Notes: a model not told the origin generated them from the sequence alone. DNA of 64,000 bases from Terriglobales bacterium (GCA_035561515.1 DATMXP010000031.1:22499-86498), one strand, 5' to 3'. Positions 26,877 to 35,980 are shown, counted from the stretch's first letter. Numbers and translations are program-made.

Positions 26877-27443
26877 ATGCACTTGATCCTCGCCTCTTCG
26901 TCGCCGCGACGACAGGAACTGTTACGCCGCGCGAACCTCGAATTTACCGTTCAGCCGTCAGATATTCCGGAAGATCTGCGTCCCGGAGAATCGCCGCGCG
27001 ACTTCGCCGAGCGGCTCGCGTTCGAAAAGGCTAATGCGATCTTTCAAACGAACCGGGCTGACGGGACCGTCGTTCTTGGCGCCGACACCATTGTGGTGGT
27101 TGACAACGAAGTTCTGGGGAAGCCGACAAATGCAACCGACGCCCGTCGAATGCTGAAGATGATTTCCGGACGCGCGCATCAGGTAATGACCGGAGTGTGC
27201 CTGTTGGGTAAAGGCATCCACGATGTGCGGTTGGAAACAACCGTGGTACACGTCATCCGTATCCCCGAGCAGGAGATCGAAGATTACATTGCGCACGGCG
27301 AGCCGATGGACAAGGCCGGAGCATACGCGATTCAAGGGATTGCATCGCGCTGGATCCCCCGAGTCGACGGGTGTTTTTTCAACGTGGTCGGGCTGCCCGT
27401 CCCACTCGTTTATGGAATGCTCCGCGATCACAAGCTTCTGTAA
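26877..27443 (+). CDS. maf: Maf-family nucleoside triphosphate pyrophosphatase
   Basis: 188 residues. Hydrolyses non-canonical or excess nucleoside triphosphates (dTTP/UTP or m7GTP type) to monophosphates. Motifs: [16 protein letters not shown] at the N terminus, [17 protein letters not shown] with the catalytic Asp, [13 protein letters not shown], and [16 protein letters not shown] near the C terminus. The [10 protein letters not shown] segment resembles the YhdE branch (dTTP/UTP). TAAGAT at 26864-26869 ends 7 nt before the ATG with no SD, a leaderless candidate. Confidence 0.94.
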   Translation: MHLILASSSPRRQELLRRANLEFTVQPSDIPEDLRPGESPRDFAERLAFEKANAIFQTNRADGTVVLGADTIVVVDNEVLGKPTNATDARRMLKMISGRAHQVMTGVCLLGKGIHDVRLETTVVHVIRIPEQEIEDYIAHGEPMDKAGAYAIQGIASRWIPRVDGCFFNVVGLPVPLVYGMLRDHKLL

Positions 27444-27642
27444 AGTCGGGCCCTATAACGGATCTACTCAGTCGCGGGCACCAATTTCCAGACCTCTGGT
27501 AAAAAGTACATCGGCGGCCTTAAGCAGCTATGCGTAACCCCTTGCCTGTCAATAATTCTGAGTGGCCTTTCGACTGCACCTTTGTACTGCGCCGGGTACC
27601 CGGTCGCCGAAACTGGCGAACCAAAGAGCGGAGGTCCCCCGA

Positions 27643-28155
27643 TTGGCCGCTGACAATCCTCAACTCCTGCTGGTTGACGACGACGTACAGTGTCTCTCCG
27701 TGCGCCGTATGTTGTTTGAAGCTTTCAAATTCCGGGTGGTCACCTGCACGAATCCCAAACAGGCACTTCGCCTCTATAAGCTCCAGCACTTTGACGCCGC
27801 CGTGATCGACTTCCAAATGCCCGAAATGAATGGCGGGGAGCTGGCCAAGGCGATGAAGGAAACTCACCCGGGCACGCCGGTCGTGATCCTATCCGGGCTC
27901 CCCTATCTGCCTGAAGACACACCGGTTTTCTATGACCGCTTCTATTGCAAGACAGAACCGGGATTCAAGATTGTGAAGGAAGTCCAGGGGTTGGTCGAAA
28001 ATTCCGATCATAATGACGGAAACGGCCACCCCGTGGGCTGGTCTGCCCGCGTGATGGCCGCCGCCGGAATCGTCGTTGGCATGGCGACGGAAGCCGGGAA
28101 AAAGGTTCTTCCGTCAACTAAACCGTTGACTGCGTCAAATTTGACCGCATCATAA
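27643..28155 (+). CDS. Single-domain response regulator with C-terminal extension
   Basis: 170 residues. A receiver domain (about 5-120) has LLLVDDDVQC, acceptor Asp in AAVIDFQMPEMNGGEL, and Ser in VILSGLPYLP; the switch Lys position reads FYCKTEPG. A 50-residue tail contains a weakly hydrophobic segment (ARVMAAAGIVVGMA), possibly amphipathic. No output domain. The start is a TTG at 27643 supported by GGAGG 8 nt upstream; upstream in-frame codons have no such site. No histidine kinase is adjacent. Confidence 0.78.
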   Translation: MAADNPQLLLVDDDVQCLSVRRMLFEAFKFRVVTCTNPKQALRLYKLQHFDAAVIDFQMPEMNGGELAKAMKETHPGTPVVILSGLPYLPEDTPVFYDRFYCKTEPGFKIVKEVQGLVENSDHNDGNGHPVGWSARVMAAAGIVVGMATEAGKKVLPSTKPLTASNLTAS

Positions 28156-28164
28156 CTTCAAAGA

Positions 28165-30000
28165 CTAACTTTCCTGCTCCGCGCCCCAGCGTCGAGCCGT
28201 CTGGTCGGCATAAAGAAGGGCTGCGCAAACTGCCGAGCCCACCAGCAATAAAGCCCCAAGTCCGGGCTCTTTCATTAACAATTTGCCGATTCCGAACAGA
28301 GCCATGTAAACCATGCCGCACCCGAGCACCCAGGCGATCAGGTTTCGACCCAGGTCGCGGGTCTGTCGTATTTGCGGCTCGAGTGCCGCAATGGGCTTCC
28401 ACCCGCGTACATCCGGGCGCACCTTCCGGTAGAACTCGCGCAGGACTTTCTCCGATTCCGGTTGGGTAAAGAGCGTTACAGCCAGCGAGATAACCGTCGT
28501 GAAGAGCGTGGTTGTCAGTGCCGACTTCGCGAAAACAACCGGGCCGCTGCCGGTGAAAGGTGCCGAAAGCGTTCCTTGCTCGCCCAGGTACTGCCACCCG
28601 CGTAGCGTCAGCGAAACTATCATGGCTGTCGCCATCGCGGAGATTTCGCTCCAGGCATTGATGCGCCACCAGTACCAGCGCAGCAGGTAGATAATGCCGG
28701 TGCCTGCGCCGAGTTCGAGGACAAATTCCCAACCGGATTTGATCGAGGTCAGAAGAGCGGCCACGATTGCCGCGCAAATGACGAGAATGACCGTCGAGAG
28801 TCTCGACACGTTAACGTAGTGCCGTTCCGAACCATCCCGTTTGACGAACCGGCGATAGAAGTCCGCCACAAGATAGGAGGCGCCCCAGTTCAGCTGAGTC
28901 GCAACCGTCGACATGAACGCCGCCAGGAATCCAGCGATGGCAATGCCGCGCCACGCATGAGGCAAATGCTGATTCAGGACGAGCATGTAACCCGATTCGG
29001 GATTGGCGCCCGGAGCGGCGAGCTCCGGATGCAGCACGATGACGGCCAGTCCCGTAATGATCCACGGCCAGGGACGCACTGCGTAATGCGCGATGTTGAA
29101 CCACAACACCGAGAGCAACCCGTTCTTCTCGTCCTTCGCGCTGAAGATGCGCTGTGCGATGTATCCGCCGCCACCCGGCTCCGCTCCCGGGTACCAGAAC
29201 GCCCACCATTGCACGGCCATGAACACAACGAAGGTGATCACCGGCAACGTCCACAAGGTTTCGACCGTGAAGTCGCGCGAGAAATCCGGGAACAGGGCAA
29301 CGGGATTGGCTGCTCCGCTTTCCGTTTGCATGGCGCTGAGCTTCGCCAGCATCACGTCCATGCCGCCGATGGCTTTCACGGCGTAGAAGGCTACCGCGAT
29401 CACGATGCCCATCTTCAGGACGAACTGGAACACGTCGGTCCAGAGCACGCCCCAAAGTCCGCCAAGTGAAACGTAGAATCCGGTGAACGGAATCAGGAAG
29501 AAGATACAGATGAACAACGCTGCTTGCTCGCTGACCCCCAGCGAAACGCTGGTGATGCTGACCATCGCCTTGGTCACCCATCCGAGGATGAGGCAGTTCA
29601 TCAGCAGCCCGAGATAGATGGCGCGGAATCCACGTAAGAACGCCGCCGGCTTTCCGCTGTAGCGCATCTCGGCGAATTGCACATCGGTCAGAAGTCCCGA
29701 ACGCCGCCACAGGCGAGCGAAAAGGAATACCGTCATCATTCCGGAGAGCAGGAAGCTCCACCAGAGCCAGTTCCCGGCCACGCCCTGCCGGAACACCAGG
29801 CCTGTTACCAGCAACGGCGTGTCGGCGGCAAACGTCGTTGCCACCATGGAGGTGCCGGCCAGCCACCAGGACACGTTGCGCCCGGAGACGAAGTATTCAT
29901 CCACAGACTTACCGGATCGCGATTTGAAATAAAGCCCGAGAAGTAGGGTGATGGCGAGATACGCAACAATGGCAGACCAGTCGAGTACAGTGAAGTTCAT
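28165..30000 (-). CDS. Sodium:solute symporter family protein
   Basis: About 611 residues, thirteen or more transmembrane helices, SSS (SLC5-like) family. The Na+/solute core has WWLAGTSMVATTFAADTPL near residue 55 and FLAAFMSTVATQLNWGASYL near 340. The first helix (LDWSAIVAYLAITLLLGLYF) and SVDEYFVSGRNVSWW are typical of the family. Substrate unknown; the family spans sugars, amino acids, proline and carboxylates. Start at ATG 30000, which places the first helix correctly; an upstream TTG is possible. Converges with the receiver gene. Confidence 0.88.
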   Translation of the reverse strand: MNFTVLDWSAIVAYLAITLLLGLYFKSRSGKSVDEYFVSGRNVSWWLAGTSMVATTFAADTPLLVTGLVFRQGVAGNWLWWSFLLSGMMTVFLFARLWRRSGLLTDVQFAEMRYSGKPAAFLRGFRAIYLGLLMNCLILGWVTKAMVSITSVSLGVSEQAALFICIFFLIPFTGFYVSLGGLWGVLWTDVFQFVLKMGIVIAVAFYAVKAIGGMDVMLAKLSAMQTESGAANPVALFPDFSRDFTVETLWTLPVITFVVFMAVQWWAFWYPGAEPGGGGYIAQRIFSAKDEKNGLLSVLWFNIAHYAVRPWPWIITGLAVIVLHPELAAPGANPESGYMLVLNQHLPHAWRGIAIAGFLAAFMSTVATQLNWGASYLVADFYRRFVKRDGSERHYVNVSRLSTVILVICAAIVAALLTSIKSGWEFVLELGAGTGIIYLLRWYWWRINAWSEISAMATAMIVSLTLRGWQYLGEQGTLSAPFTGSGPVVFAKSALTTTLFTTVISLAVTLFTQPESEKVLREFYRKVRPDVRGWKPIAALEPQIRQTRDLGRNLIAWVLGCGMVYMALFGIGKLLMKEPGLGALLLVGSAVCAALLYADQTARRWGAEQES

Positions 30001-30071
30001 ATGATTGACCGTGAGTGGCGGCAACAGTGTTCCGAAGAACGGGTGAGGGTGTCAAACTTTTCTGAAGAAAT

Positions 30072-30098
30072 GAAATCGGGCAGGCGAGCGCCTGCCCG
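30072..30098 (-). terminator. Terminator hairpin after the SYLF-PilZ pair
   Basis: CGGGCAGGCG and CGCCTGCCCG form 10-bp arms. On the minus strand they are followed by a T-rich run (ATTTCATTTCTTC). Confidence 0.65.
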
Positions 30099-30106
30099 GA
30101 AGAAAA

Positions 30107-30475
30107 CTACATCAACTTGCCCATGCCCTGGAGAGCGGTGCGGATTTCCATGACTCGATCGCAGTCTGTGGGCGACTCGGTTAGAAACTCAAACCCGTAC
30201 CGGTACCCGTTGCGATTGCGCACAATCGCACGCGCGCGGATCGGTTGTCCCGTGTATGGGGGAGTGAATTCCACTTCCACCTTTTCATCGAGTTGCAACT
30301 CGACCCCAGCCTGTACGGCCAAGCCACCTTCGTTCAGTTCGTTGCCTCGACCGTCGATGATCCGGGTCTTGTCCTCGGTCTGTACGACCACCCGTACAGG
30401 GACGTCGAGTTTGAACCTGCGGAACCTGCGCGTATTCAAAATGTGCGCTTCCGTCACCACTGTTTCCGTTGCCAT
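30107..30475 (-). CDS. PilZ domain protein
   Basis: 122 residues, a single PilZ fold. The first c-di-GMP motif is RRFRRFKLDVPVRV (Arg pair present). In the second motif the usual D-x-S-x-x-G reads ELNEGGL, with Glu for Asp and Asn for Ser, so c-di-GMP binding may be weak or lost. It lies 8 bp after the SYLF gene and probably shares its message. ATG 30475 has GGGAG upstream. Confidence 0.82.
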   Translation of the reverse strand: MATETVVTEAHILNTRRFRRFKLDVPVRVVVQTEDKTRIIDGRGNELNEGGLAVQAGVELQLDEKVEVEFTPPYTGQPIRARAIVRNRNGYRYGFEFLTESPTDCDRVMEIRTALQGMGKLM

Positions 30476-30483
30476 ATTCTCCC

Positions 30484-31197
30484 TTACTTCAATGACTTCT
30501 GGTCGGATAAATTTCTTGGCGTCTTTTGGTTCAGTACCGACACCAGGAGTTGCCCTGCTGCCGGTGTTCCGACCTTGCGGTCGCGAATGATGTCCGTGGC
30601 GCTCAACTCGCGGCCGTAAAGATTTTCGTTAGCACCACCATCCGAGCGCAGGGTGCTGCCTTCCAGCGATACGCCCGCAAACAGTCCGCGCGCACGCGAA
30701 TACGAAAGCACCTCAGCCTTCATGACTACGTCGGTGGCCGCCTGTGCGCTACGCCCCTTCGGTCCGGCTGCGGCAGCGGCATCGGCACCAAGTTTCACTT
30801 TGCTGCTCAGCAATGACCTGGCGCCCTTCGGATTCATCACCAGCAGAACGAAATCAGTTTCCTGTCCACCCAATTGGAGTCCGATATTGGCGCCTTCGAG
30901 AGCGTACATTGCCGGAGGGCCCCAGGACCCCGTGAAGTTTGCACCCGAGCGGCAGATCATCACGCCACGGCCGAAGCTTCCGCCCAATCCGATGGCGAAT
31001 TTCTTCACGCCAGGCAGCACGACCACACACTCGGCTTTGTCGAGCAGTTCTTTGGGAATGTTGTCGGGAATATCGAGGATCTCTTTGAGGACTTGCCCTG
31101 CGGATTGCAGGCGTTCTTTCTCTTTGTCGCCCTTCTCGGCGAAGGAACTAGCAACGAGTGACACTACGACGGTTGCAACTAAGAACCAACGTTTCAC
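30484..31197 (-). CDS. Secreted SYLF-domain (YSC84-like) protein
   Basis: 237 residues with a signal peptide (KRWFLVATVVVSLVASSFA) and one SYLF domain: VVVLPGVKKFAIGLGGSFGRGV, then QLGGQETDFVLLVMN and LGADAAAAAGPKGRSA. SYLF domains bind phosphoinositides in eukaryotes; in bacteria the role is unknown and probably lipid- or envelope-related. The start is a GTG at 31197 with AGGAGG 7 nt upstream. First gene of a pair with PilZ. Confidence 0.88.
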   Translation of the reverse strand: MKRWFLVATVVVSLVASSFAEKGDKEKERLQSAGQVLKEILDIPDNIPKELLDKAECVVVLPGVKKFAIGLGGSFGRGVMICRSGANFTGSWGPPAMYALEGANIGLQLGGQETDFVLLVMNPKGARSLLSSKVKLGADAAAAAGPKGRSAQAATDVVMKAEVLSYSRARGLFAGVSLEGSTLRSDGGANENLYGRELSATDIIRDRKVGTPAAGQLLVSVLNQKTPRNLSDQKSLK

Positions 31198-31239
31198 GGT
31201 ACTACCTCCTACCAGCAGCCCTGTTTTATCAGAAAAACG

Positions 31240-31267
31240 AGAAACACGGGGCCATGACGGCCCCGTG
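31240..31267 (-). terminator. Terminator hairpin after the BNR-repeat gene
   Basis: CACGGGGCC and GGCCCCGTG, perfect 9-bp arms with a 5-nt loop, followed on the minus strand by TTTCTCGTTTTTC. Confidence 0.75.
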
Positions 31268-31289
31268 CGGTTTGAGCAGCGCGCAAAAC

Positions 31290-33203
31290 CTAGTCGTTGC
31301 CGCCACCGGGTTCGCTTCCGGCGACGTGCCGATTGCGTTCATAGTTTACCGTCATCACACCGTCGAAGGTGGTTCCGGCGAACACTCGATCATTGGTTAA
31401 CGCAATACTGCGAACCGGTACGCCAGCATTGAATACCGACCGCCAGTTGCGTCCATCGTTGCTTACGAGCACTCGGTTCGCCTCGCGCGTAATGGCGATC
31501 ATCGAACTCGAGCGCCGGTCAAAATCCAGCGATGCCACCTTTTCCTGCGGCAGTTCGCGGGCTTTTTCCCATCCGTCCGAAACCTGACGATATACGCCGT
31601 TCGGAGAGTTGAGCCACACGAAACCATTCGCATCCAGGGTCATGCCGCTGATGAAAGAGACCAGTGGGATACGAACCTGCTGCCACGAGGTCCCGTTCGT
31701 CGACGCATACACCTTATTGTTGGTAGCCGCCGCCGTGATTCCGCCCTGCGACTTCACCGCGATGAAACGGTCTTTCGCGATGCCGGCGACTGGCGTCCAC
31801 GTTGCGCCACGGTTCTTGCTCGAGAACAGTCCGTTCGAAGTTGCGATGTACCAGACATTTCCGTTCAGGTCCATGTCCGCCACGCGGATTTTCTCGGCTA
31901 CACGGGCCGGAACAACCTTCATCCAGAGCTTGCTCTTCGCGCTGTACTTGAAGAGGCCGCCATTCGTGGCTGCATACAGATTGCCCTGATCGTCCTGGCG
32001 AACCTGGAACACATCATTTCCGCCAAGACCGGAGCTGATCTGCTGCCAGCGGTTGCCGCCGTCTTCCGACACAAACACGCCACCCGCTTCACGATCATTC
32101 AACGTGCCCGCGTAAAGACGGTTGGGTGATTTCTGGTCAACCAGGACAGTGGCGACCTGGCGGTGAGAGTATCCACGGTTCGAGGCTGCGAAGGTCTTTG
32201 CGCCGTCCTTGCTCATCAGGACGCCGGTGCGGTCCGTCGCCAGCAGCACCATGTTCGGATCGCTGGCGTTCAGCAGAACGTCATTGATGATCACCTTGTC
32301 AGAGGTGACGCGTTTCCAGGTCTGGCCGAGGTCGGTGGTGCGCCACAAGCCTTCTGTGGTTCCTGCATAAACGATCTTCGGGTTGTTGGGATCCTGCTTC
32401 AGGACACGCGTACGGCGCGACGAGAAGGGAATGCCCGGGACCTTCTGGAAAATTTCGCCGGCGGTCTGGCTCTTGTAGATGCCGGAGCAGGCGCTCGCAA
32501 AAACGACGTTCGGTTCGTTCGGGTCCACGATGATCGAGAACACATCGGAGTCGTCGATCATGCCGCGGTTAATCAGCTTCCAGTTCTTGCCGCCGTCCTG
32601 CGTCTTCCAAGCCAGGTGCCAGGTGCCGGCGTAAACGGTGTTGGGATCTTTCGGATCGATGGCGATCGATTCGATGTTGCGGATGTCTTTGTGTCCCGCG
32701 GGCGAGATCAGCTTCCAGGAATCGCCGCGGTCGTCGCTGCGGTAAACGCCATCCAGCGTCCCAGCGACGAGAACTTTCGAATTGGAATGCGCCATACCCA
32801 GCGCACGAATCGACTTGCCCTTTATGCCCGGGAGGGAAGCCCAGCTTTTGCCACCATCACGCGAACGGAACAGTTCGCCCGTGTGACCTTCGATGCTCCA
32901 TGCGGCCACGTACATGATCTTGCTGTCGGTGGGGTCGATCTCGATGTTGTCGAGGATGTAATCGAAGCCCTCACCAAGGTGAGCGAAAACAGCCCAGGAC
33001 TGACCACGGTCTTCCGATACATAAAGACGGCCAGAACTGGTGCCGAGGAAAATGCGATTCGGGTTGTCCGGAGCTGCTGCCAGGCGGCGAACGTCGCCAC
33101 CCTCCGGTCCAGCAATCCGGACATCGGATGCCGCGGCGGCCACCGCGAGCCATCCCATCAGGAAAAACCCAACGACAAGACGAAGCTTGCTCAAACTCAG
33201 CAT
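31290..33203 (-). CDS. Secreted BNR/Asp-box (sialidase-like) beta-propeller protein
   Basis: 637 residues with a signal peptide (LVVGFFLMGWLAVAAAAS) and many Asp-box repeats of S-x-D-x-G-x-x-W type: SEDRGQSWAVF, SRDGGKSWASL, SDDRGDSWKLI, TQDGGKNWKLI and SKNRGATWTPV. This predicts one or two beta-propellers related to Vps10/YCF48/sialidase folds. Catalytic residues of sialidase are not evident, so a binding or scaffold role is more likely. GGAGG precedes the ATG by 4 nt. Confidence 0.82.
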   Translation of the reverse strand: MLSLSKLRLVVGFFLMGWLAVAAAASDVRIAGPEGGDVRRLAAAPDNPNRIFLGTSSGRLYVSEDRGQSWAVFAHLGEGFDYILDNIEIDPTDSKIMYVAAWSIEGHTGELFRSRDGGKSWASLPGIKGKSIRALGMAHSNSKVLVAGTLDGVYRSDDRGDSWKLISPAGHKDIRNIESIAIDPKDPNTVYAGTWHLAWKTQDGGKNWKLINRGMIDDSDVFSIIVDPNEPNVVFASACSGIYKSQTAGEIFQKVPGIPFSSRRTRVLKQDPNNPKIVYAGTTEGLWRTTDLGQTWKRVTSDKVIINDVLLNASDPNMVLLATDRTGVLMSKDGAKTFAASNRGYSHRQVATVLVDQKSPNRLYAGTLNDREAGGVFVSEDGGNRWQQISSGLGGNDVFQVRQDDQGNLYAATNGGLFKYSAKSKLWMKVVPARVAEKIRVADMDLNGNVWYIATSNGLFSSKNRGATWTPVAGIAKDRFIAVKSQGGITAAATNNKVYASTNGTSWQQVRIPLVSFISGMTLDANGFVWLNSPNGVYRQVSDGWEKARELPQEKVASLDFDRRSSSMIAITREANRVLVSNDGRNWRSVFNAGVPVRSIALTNDRVFAGTTFDGVMTVNYERNRHVAGSEPGGGND

Positions 33204-33428
33204 GGAACCTCCTTGTATGGCGAAGAGGCGATTGGGGGGAGGTAAAACTTAACGGTGAAACTTTGCCAGCAGGAGGTAACGAAGGCCAGATTACCTAAGC
33301 CGCGTCAGACGAGGGGGCGGGGCATGTCCCTCCGGTTTTGAAGGTACATGGACGATCGGCTGAAAGGCCGGTCTTGACGGGCGGCGCGAAATACCCACAC
33401 TTCGATGGCAAGGTGAGTTGCTGGGTTG

Positions 33429-34232
33429 TTAGCGGTGGAGATGCGGACGCCAACCCAATTGAGCCGATATCTTCCGGGCTGCTTCCTTCACCATTTCCGA
33501 ATAGCGCGGAACCGCCTCTCGCGGCACCTGGTTCACCGTGGCACTGACGCCTATGGCGGCCTCCACCCGGTCGCCCTCGCCGAAGATAGGGGCGCCCAGG
33601 CAGCGGACACCCAGGCTGTTCTCTTCGTCATCTATGCCGTAGCCGACTTCGCGCACGTGCTCGAGCTCTTTCATGAAGCGCTGAACGGCCGTAATCGACT
33701 TCGGCGTTACCTTCCGCAAACCGCGTTCCTGGGCGATTCGGTGAACCTTTTCTTCCGGCTCATACGCGATCAGCGCCTTGCCCACACCGGTCGTGTGGAT
33801 CTCCATGCGCTTACCCACCCAGGTGTCCATCTTGATGAAACCGGGCGAATCTACCTTCTCGATGTACACCGCTTCGTCGCCATCAAGGATTGCCAGGTGC
33901 ACCGTGAGCTGGCTGCGATGCATCAGGTCGCGCATCACCGGCAGGGCAATTTCCCGGACGTCAATTCCTGCCAGCGCGTGCCGGCTCAGGTTCAGGACCT
34001 TCAGGCCGAGGTGATACCGGCCATCCTCTCCTCGCCGGACGTAACCATTCTTCTCAAGAGCGCGAAGAATATAGCTGGCGGAGCTCTTCGGAATCTCCAG
34101 ACGGCGGCTGATGTCCGCGTTCGACATGCCTCCGGAACGCTGCGCCACTGCTTCCAGAATACCCAGGGCGCGCTCCACCGCGGTCGCCGGAGTCTCTTTT
34201 TCGGATCTGGTCACCACGGAATCATCGTACAT
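33429..34232 (-). CDS. IclR-family transcriptional regulator of the glyoxylate genes
   Basis: 267 residues. The winged helix-turn-helix is at about 15-80 (MSNADISRRLEIPKSSASYI) and the IclR effector domain at 85-255 with LGLKVLNLSRHAL and GVGKALIAYEPEEKV. IclR proteins bind palindromic operators as dimers or tetramers and respond to small acids such as glyoxylate or pyruvate. It is divergent from malate synthase, and two identical-arm palindromes lie between the genes, so autoregulation and control of aceB-aceA are likely. Start codon taken as ATG 34232; an SD is not clear. Confidence 0.9.
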   Translation of the reverse strand: MYDDSVVTRSEKETPATAVERALGILEAVAQRSGGMSNADISRRLEIPKSSASYILRALEKNGYVRRGEDGRYHLGLKVLNLSRHALAGIDVREIALPVMRDLMHRSQLTVHLAILDGDEAVYIEKVDSPGFIKMDTWVGKRMEIHTTGVGKALIAYEPEEKVHRIAQERGLRKVTPKSITAVQRFMKELEHVREVGYGIDDEENSLGVRCLGAPIFGEGDRVEAAIGVSATVNQVPREAVPRYSEMVKEAARKISAQLGWRPHLHR

Positions 34233-34245
34233 TAGCCTGAATTAC

Positions 34246-34263
34246 TGTTCAACATTTTGAACA
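34246..34263. promoter_or_regulatory. IclR-type operator O1
   Basis: TGTTCAA-CATT-TTGAACA, perfect 7-bp arms with a 4-nt spacer, 14 bp upstream of the regulator start codon. It has the same arms as O2 at 34320-34337, with centres 74 bp apart. Confidence 0.72.
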
Positions 34264-34319
34264 ACAAAGTTGACCTGCGGGAAACCTGGGCCTATGGTCT
34301 GTCCATCATAGTGAATCTG

Positions 34320-34337
34320 TGTTCAATATATTGAACA
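34320..34337. promoter_or_regulatory. IclR-type operator O2
   Basis: TGTTCAA-TATA-TTGAACA, part of a longer perfect palindrome spanning 34318-34339. It lies 29 bp upstream of the malate synthase ATG, where it would cover the promoter or early leader and favour repression. Confidence 0.75.
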
Positions 34338-34366
34338 CACTGCGATTCGCTTCGTGGGGGATGTAC

Positions 34367-35932
34367 ATGGCTGTTATCACCGCAATCGACCCGCGCATGA
34401 ACTGCGCACCGCAGGACTTTGCTCCTGAACGCGACCTGCCGCAAGGTTTCCTGGAATTCTTCGTTCCACTGCATGAGCGCTTCACCACGCGTCAGCAGCA
34501 GTTCATTGCGCGCCGCGCTCATTGCCTGGAGCGTTCGCACAATGGCGAACGTCCCGACCATATGCCTGAATCTGACGCGTCAAAGAATTGGAAGATCAAA
34601 CTTCCCGAATGGTGCCAGGATCAGCGCAACCAGATGACCGGCCCGGCCGACGATGCCGAACTCGTCGTCAAGATGCTCAATTCCGGCGCGCCCGGAGTCA
34701 TGCTCGACCTCGAAGACTCCACGGCGAATCAGTGGGAAAACATCACGCGCGGCGTCACCAACATCCTCAAAGCGCTCCGTGGCGAGCTCTCGTACTTCGA
34801 CAAGAAGCGCCAGCGCACCGTTACGATTCAACCGAGCAAGACGGTCATCTTCACGCGTCCGCGCGGCCTCCATATCTCGCAAGCCGGAGTGCTCGACGAG
34901 ATCACGTCCGCCTCGCTCTTCGACGTCGCCTTGGTCGCTTATCAGGTTGATCCCTCGAAGCTGAAGCATCCCCTCTGCTTCTATATCCCGAAGTCCGAGT
35001 CGGCGCAGGAAGCCACCTGGTGGTGCGACGTGTTTCAAGCCATCGCAAAAGCGAAAGGCTTTCCGCGCGATTACATCAAGTGCATGGCGCTGGTGGAATC
35101 CCATCCGCTCGCATATCAGATGGAGGAGTTTGCTTACAACCTGCGCGACCACATTCTCGGCCTCAACCTTGGCCGCTGGGATTACATGGCGTCGCTCATC
35201 CATTTCAACCTGGACGATCCAAACTGGGTTCTGCCGGATCGCAACACCATCCCGCACGATGTCGCATTCTTTCAGCGCCTGCGCGAACTGATGGTTGAGA
35301 TATGCCACAAGCACGGCCTGCTCGCGATCGGCGGCATGACCGCTCTTTACCCCAGCCGTGAGGACGCCGAACTTAACTCGCGCGCACTCGCCGTTCTGGA
35401 AAAGGACAAGAAGAACGAAGCCAACTGCCTGATGGATGGCGCCTGGACCGGCCATCCCGATCAGAACCAGATCGCAGTGGACCAGTTCCCGTACCCTAAC
35501 CAACTCAGTCAGCGGCCGAAAAATATCGACCGTCACGTTGACCTTCGCCCGCAGCCAAACGGCGTCGGCAAACACACCGTTGCAGGGACACGTGCCGCGG
35601 TGCGAACGGTCATCCGCTATCGCAACGGCGTGCTCAACGGCAGAGGCGCGAGCCTGCTCGATGGCTACATGGAGGACCTCGCCACCGACCGTATTTATCG
35701 CCTGATGCTCGCGCAGCGCATGCGCCACACGGGCGAAGTACTTATTCACGACGACTCAGGCAACCCCGTGCAGCACAGCCCAGAATTCATCTCCCGCATC
35801 TTCGATGAAGAGCTGGAACGACTTCTGCGTGAGCTGCCCGCAGGAGCGACAGACGAAACGAAAGAGAAATTCCGGGAAGCTCGCCGTATCAGCGAAGAGA
35901 TGATCCTGAACGGCCAGTTCAACCCGGTGTAG
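34367..35932 (+). CDS. aceB: Malate synthase A
   Basis: Condenses glyoxylate with acetyl-CoA to malate, the second step of the glyoxylate shunt. About 521 residues, the normal malate synthase A length. Signatures: DLEDSTANQWENI, FTRPRGLHI with the active-site Arg, RDHILGLNLGRWDYM, and LMDGAWTGHPDQ with the catalytic Asp. ATG 34367 has GTGGGGG 6 nt upstream. An upstream in-frame GTG at 34319 falls inside operator O2 and is rejected. First gene of aceB-aceA. Confidence 0.95.
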   Translation: MAVITAIDPRMNCAPQDFAPERDLPQGFLEFFVPLHERFTTRQQQFIARRAHCLERSHNGERPDHMPESDASKNWKIKLPEWCQDQRNQMTGPADDAELVVKMLNSGAPGVMLDLEDSTANQWENITRGVTNILKALRGELSYFDKKRQRTVTIQPSKTVIFTRPRGLHISQAGVLDEITSASLFDVALVAYQVDPSKLKHPLCFYIPKSESAQEATWWCDVFQAIAKAKGFPRDYIKCMALVESHPLAYQMEEFAYNLRDHILGLNLGRWDYMASLIHFNLDDPNWVLPDRNTIPHDVAFFQRLRELMVEICHKHGLLAIGGMTALYPSREDAELNSRALAVLEKDKKNEANCLMDGAWTGHPDQNQIAVDQFPYPNQLSQRPKNIDRHVDLRPQPNGVGKHTVAGTRAAVRTVIRYRNGVLNGRGASLLDGYMEDLATDRIYRLMLAQRMRHTGEVLIHDDSGNPVQHSPEFISRIFDEELERLLRELPAGATDETKEKFREARRISEEMILNGQFNPV

Positions 35933-35939
35933 TTGTAGC

Positions 35940-35980
35940 GCCGGCGACTCGCCGGTTGTCGGGTGGGCATCTTGCCCACG
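35940..35980. repeat. REP-like double palindrome between aceB and aceA
   Basis: Two adjacent inverted repeats: CCGGCG-ACT-CGCCGG (35941-35955) and GTGGGCA-TCT-TGCCCAC (35963-35979). The pattern resembles short intergenic palindromic elements I associate with acidobacterial genomes; only this copy was noticed here. It may also stabilise or attenuate the aceB message upstream of aceA. Confidence 0.5.

Noticed and set aside
34237..34242. A -10 box for the IclR gene six bases before its ATG
   Set aside because: The box on the minus strand reads TAATTC, which lacks the final T of TANNNT.
34319..34366. GTG 34319 as the malate synthase start
   Set aside because: It lies inside the IclR operator, has no SD and gives a non-homologous N terminus; ATG 34367 has GGGGG at good spacing.
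34580..35749. 389-codon minus-strand frame opposite malate synthase
   Set aside because: Antisense to a conserved enzyme; no motif or start signal.
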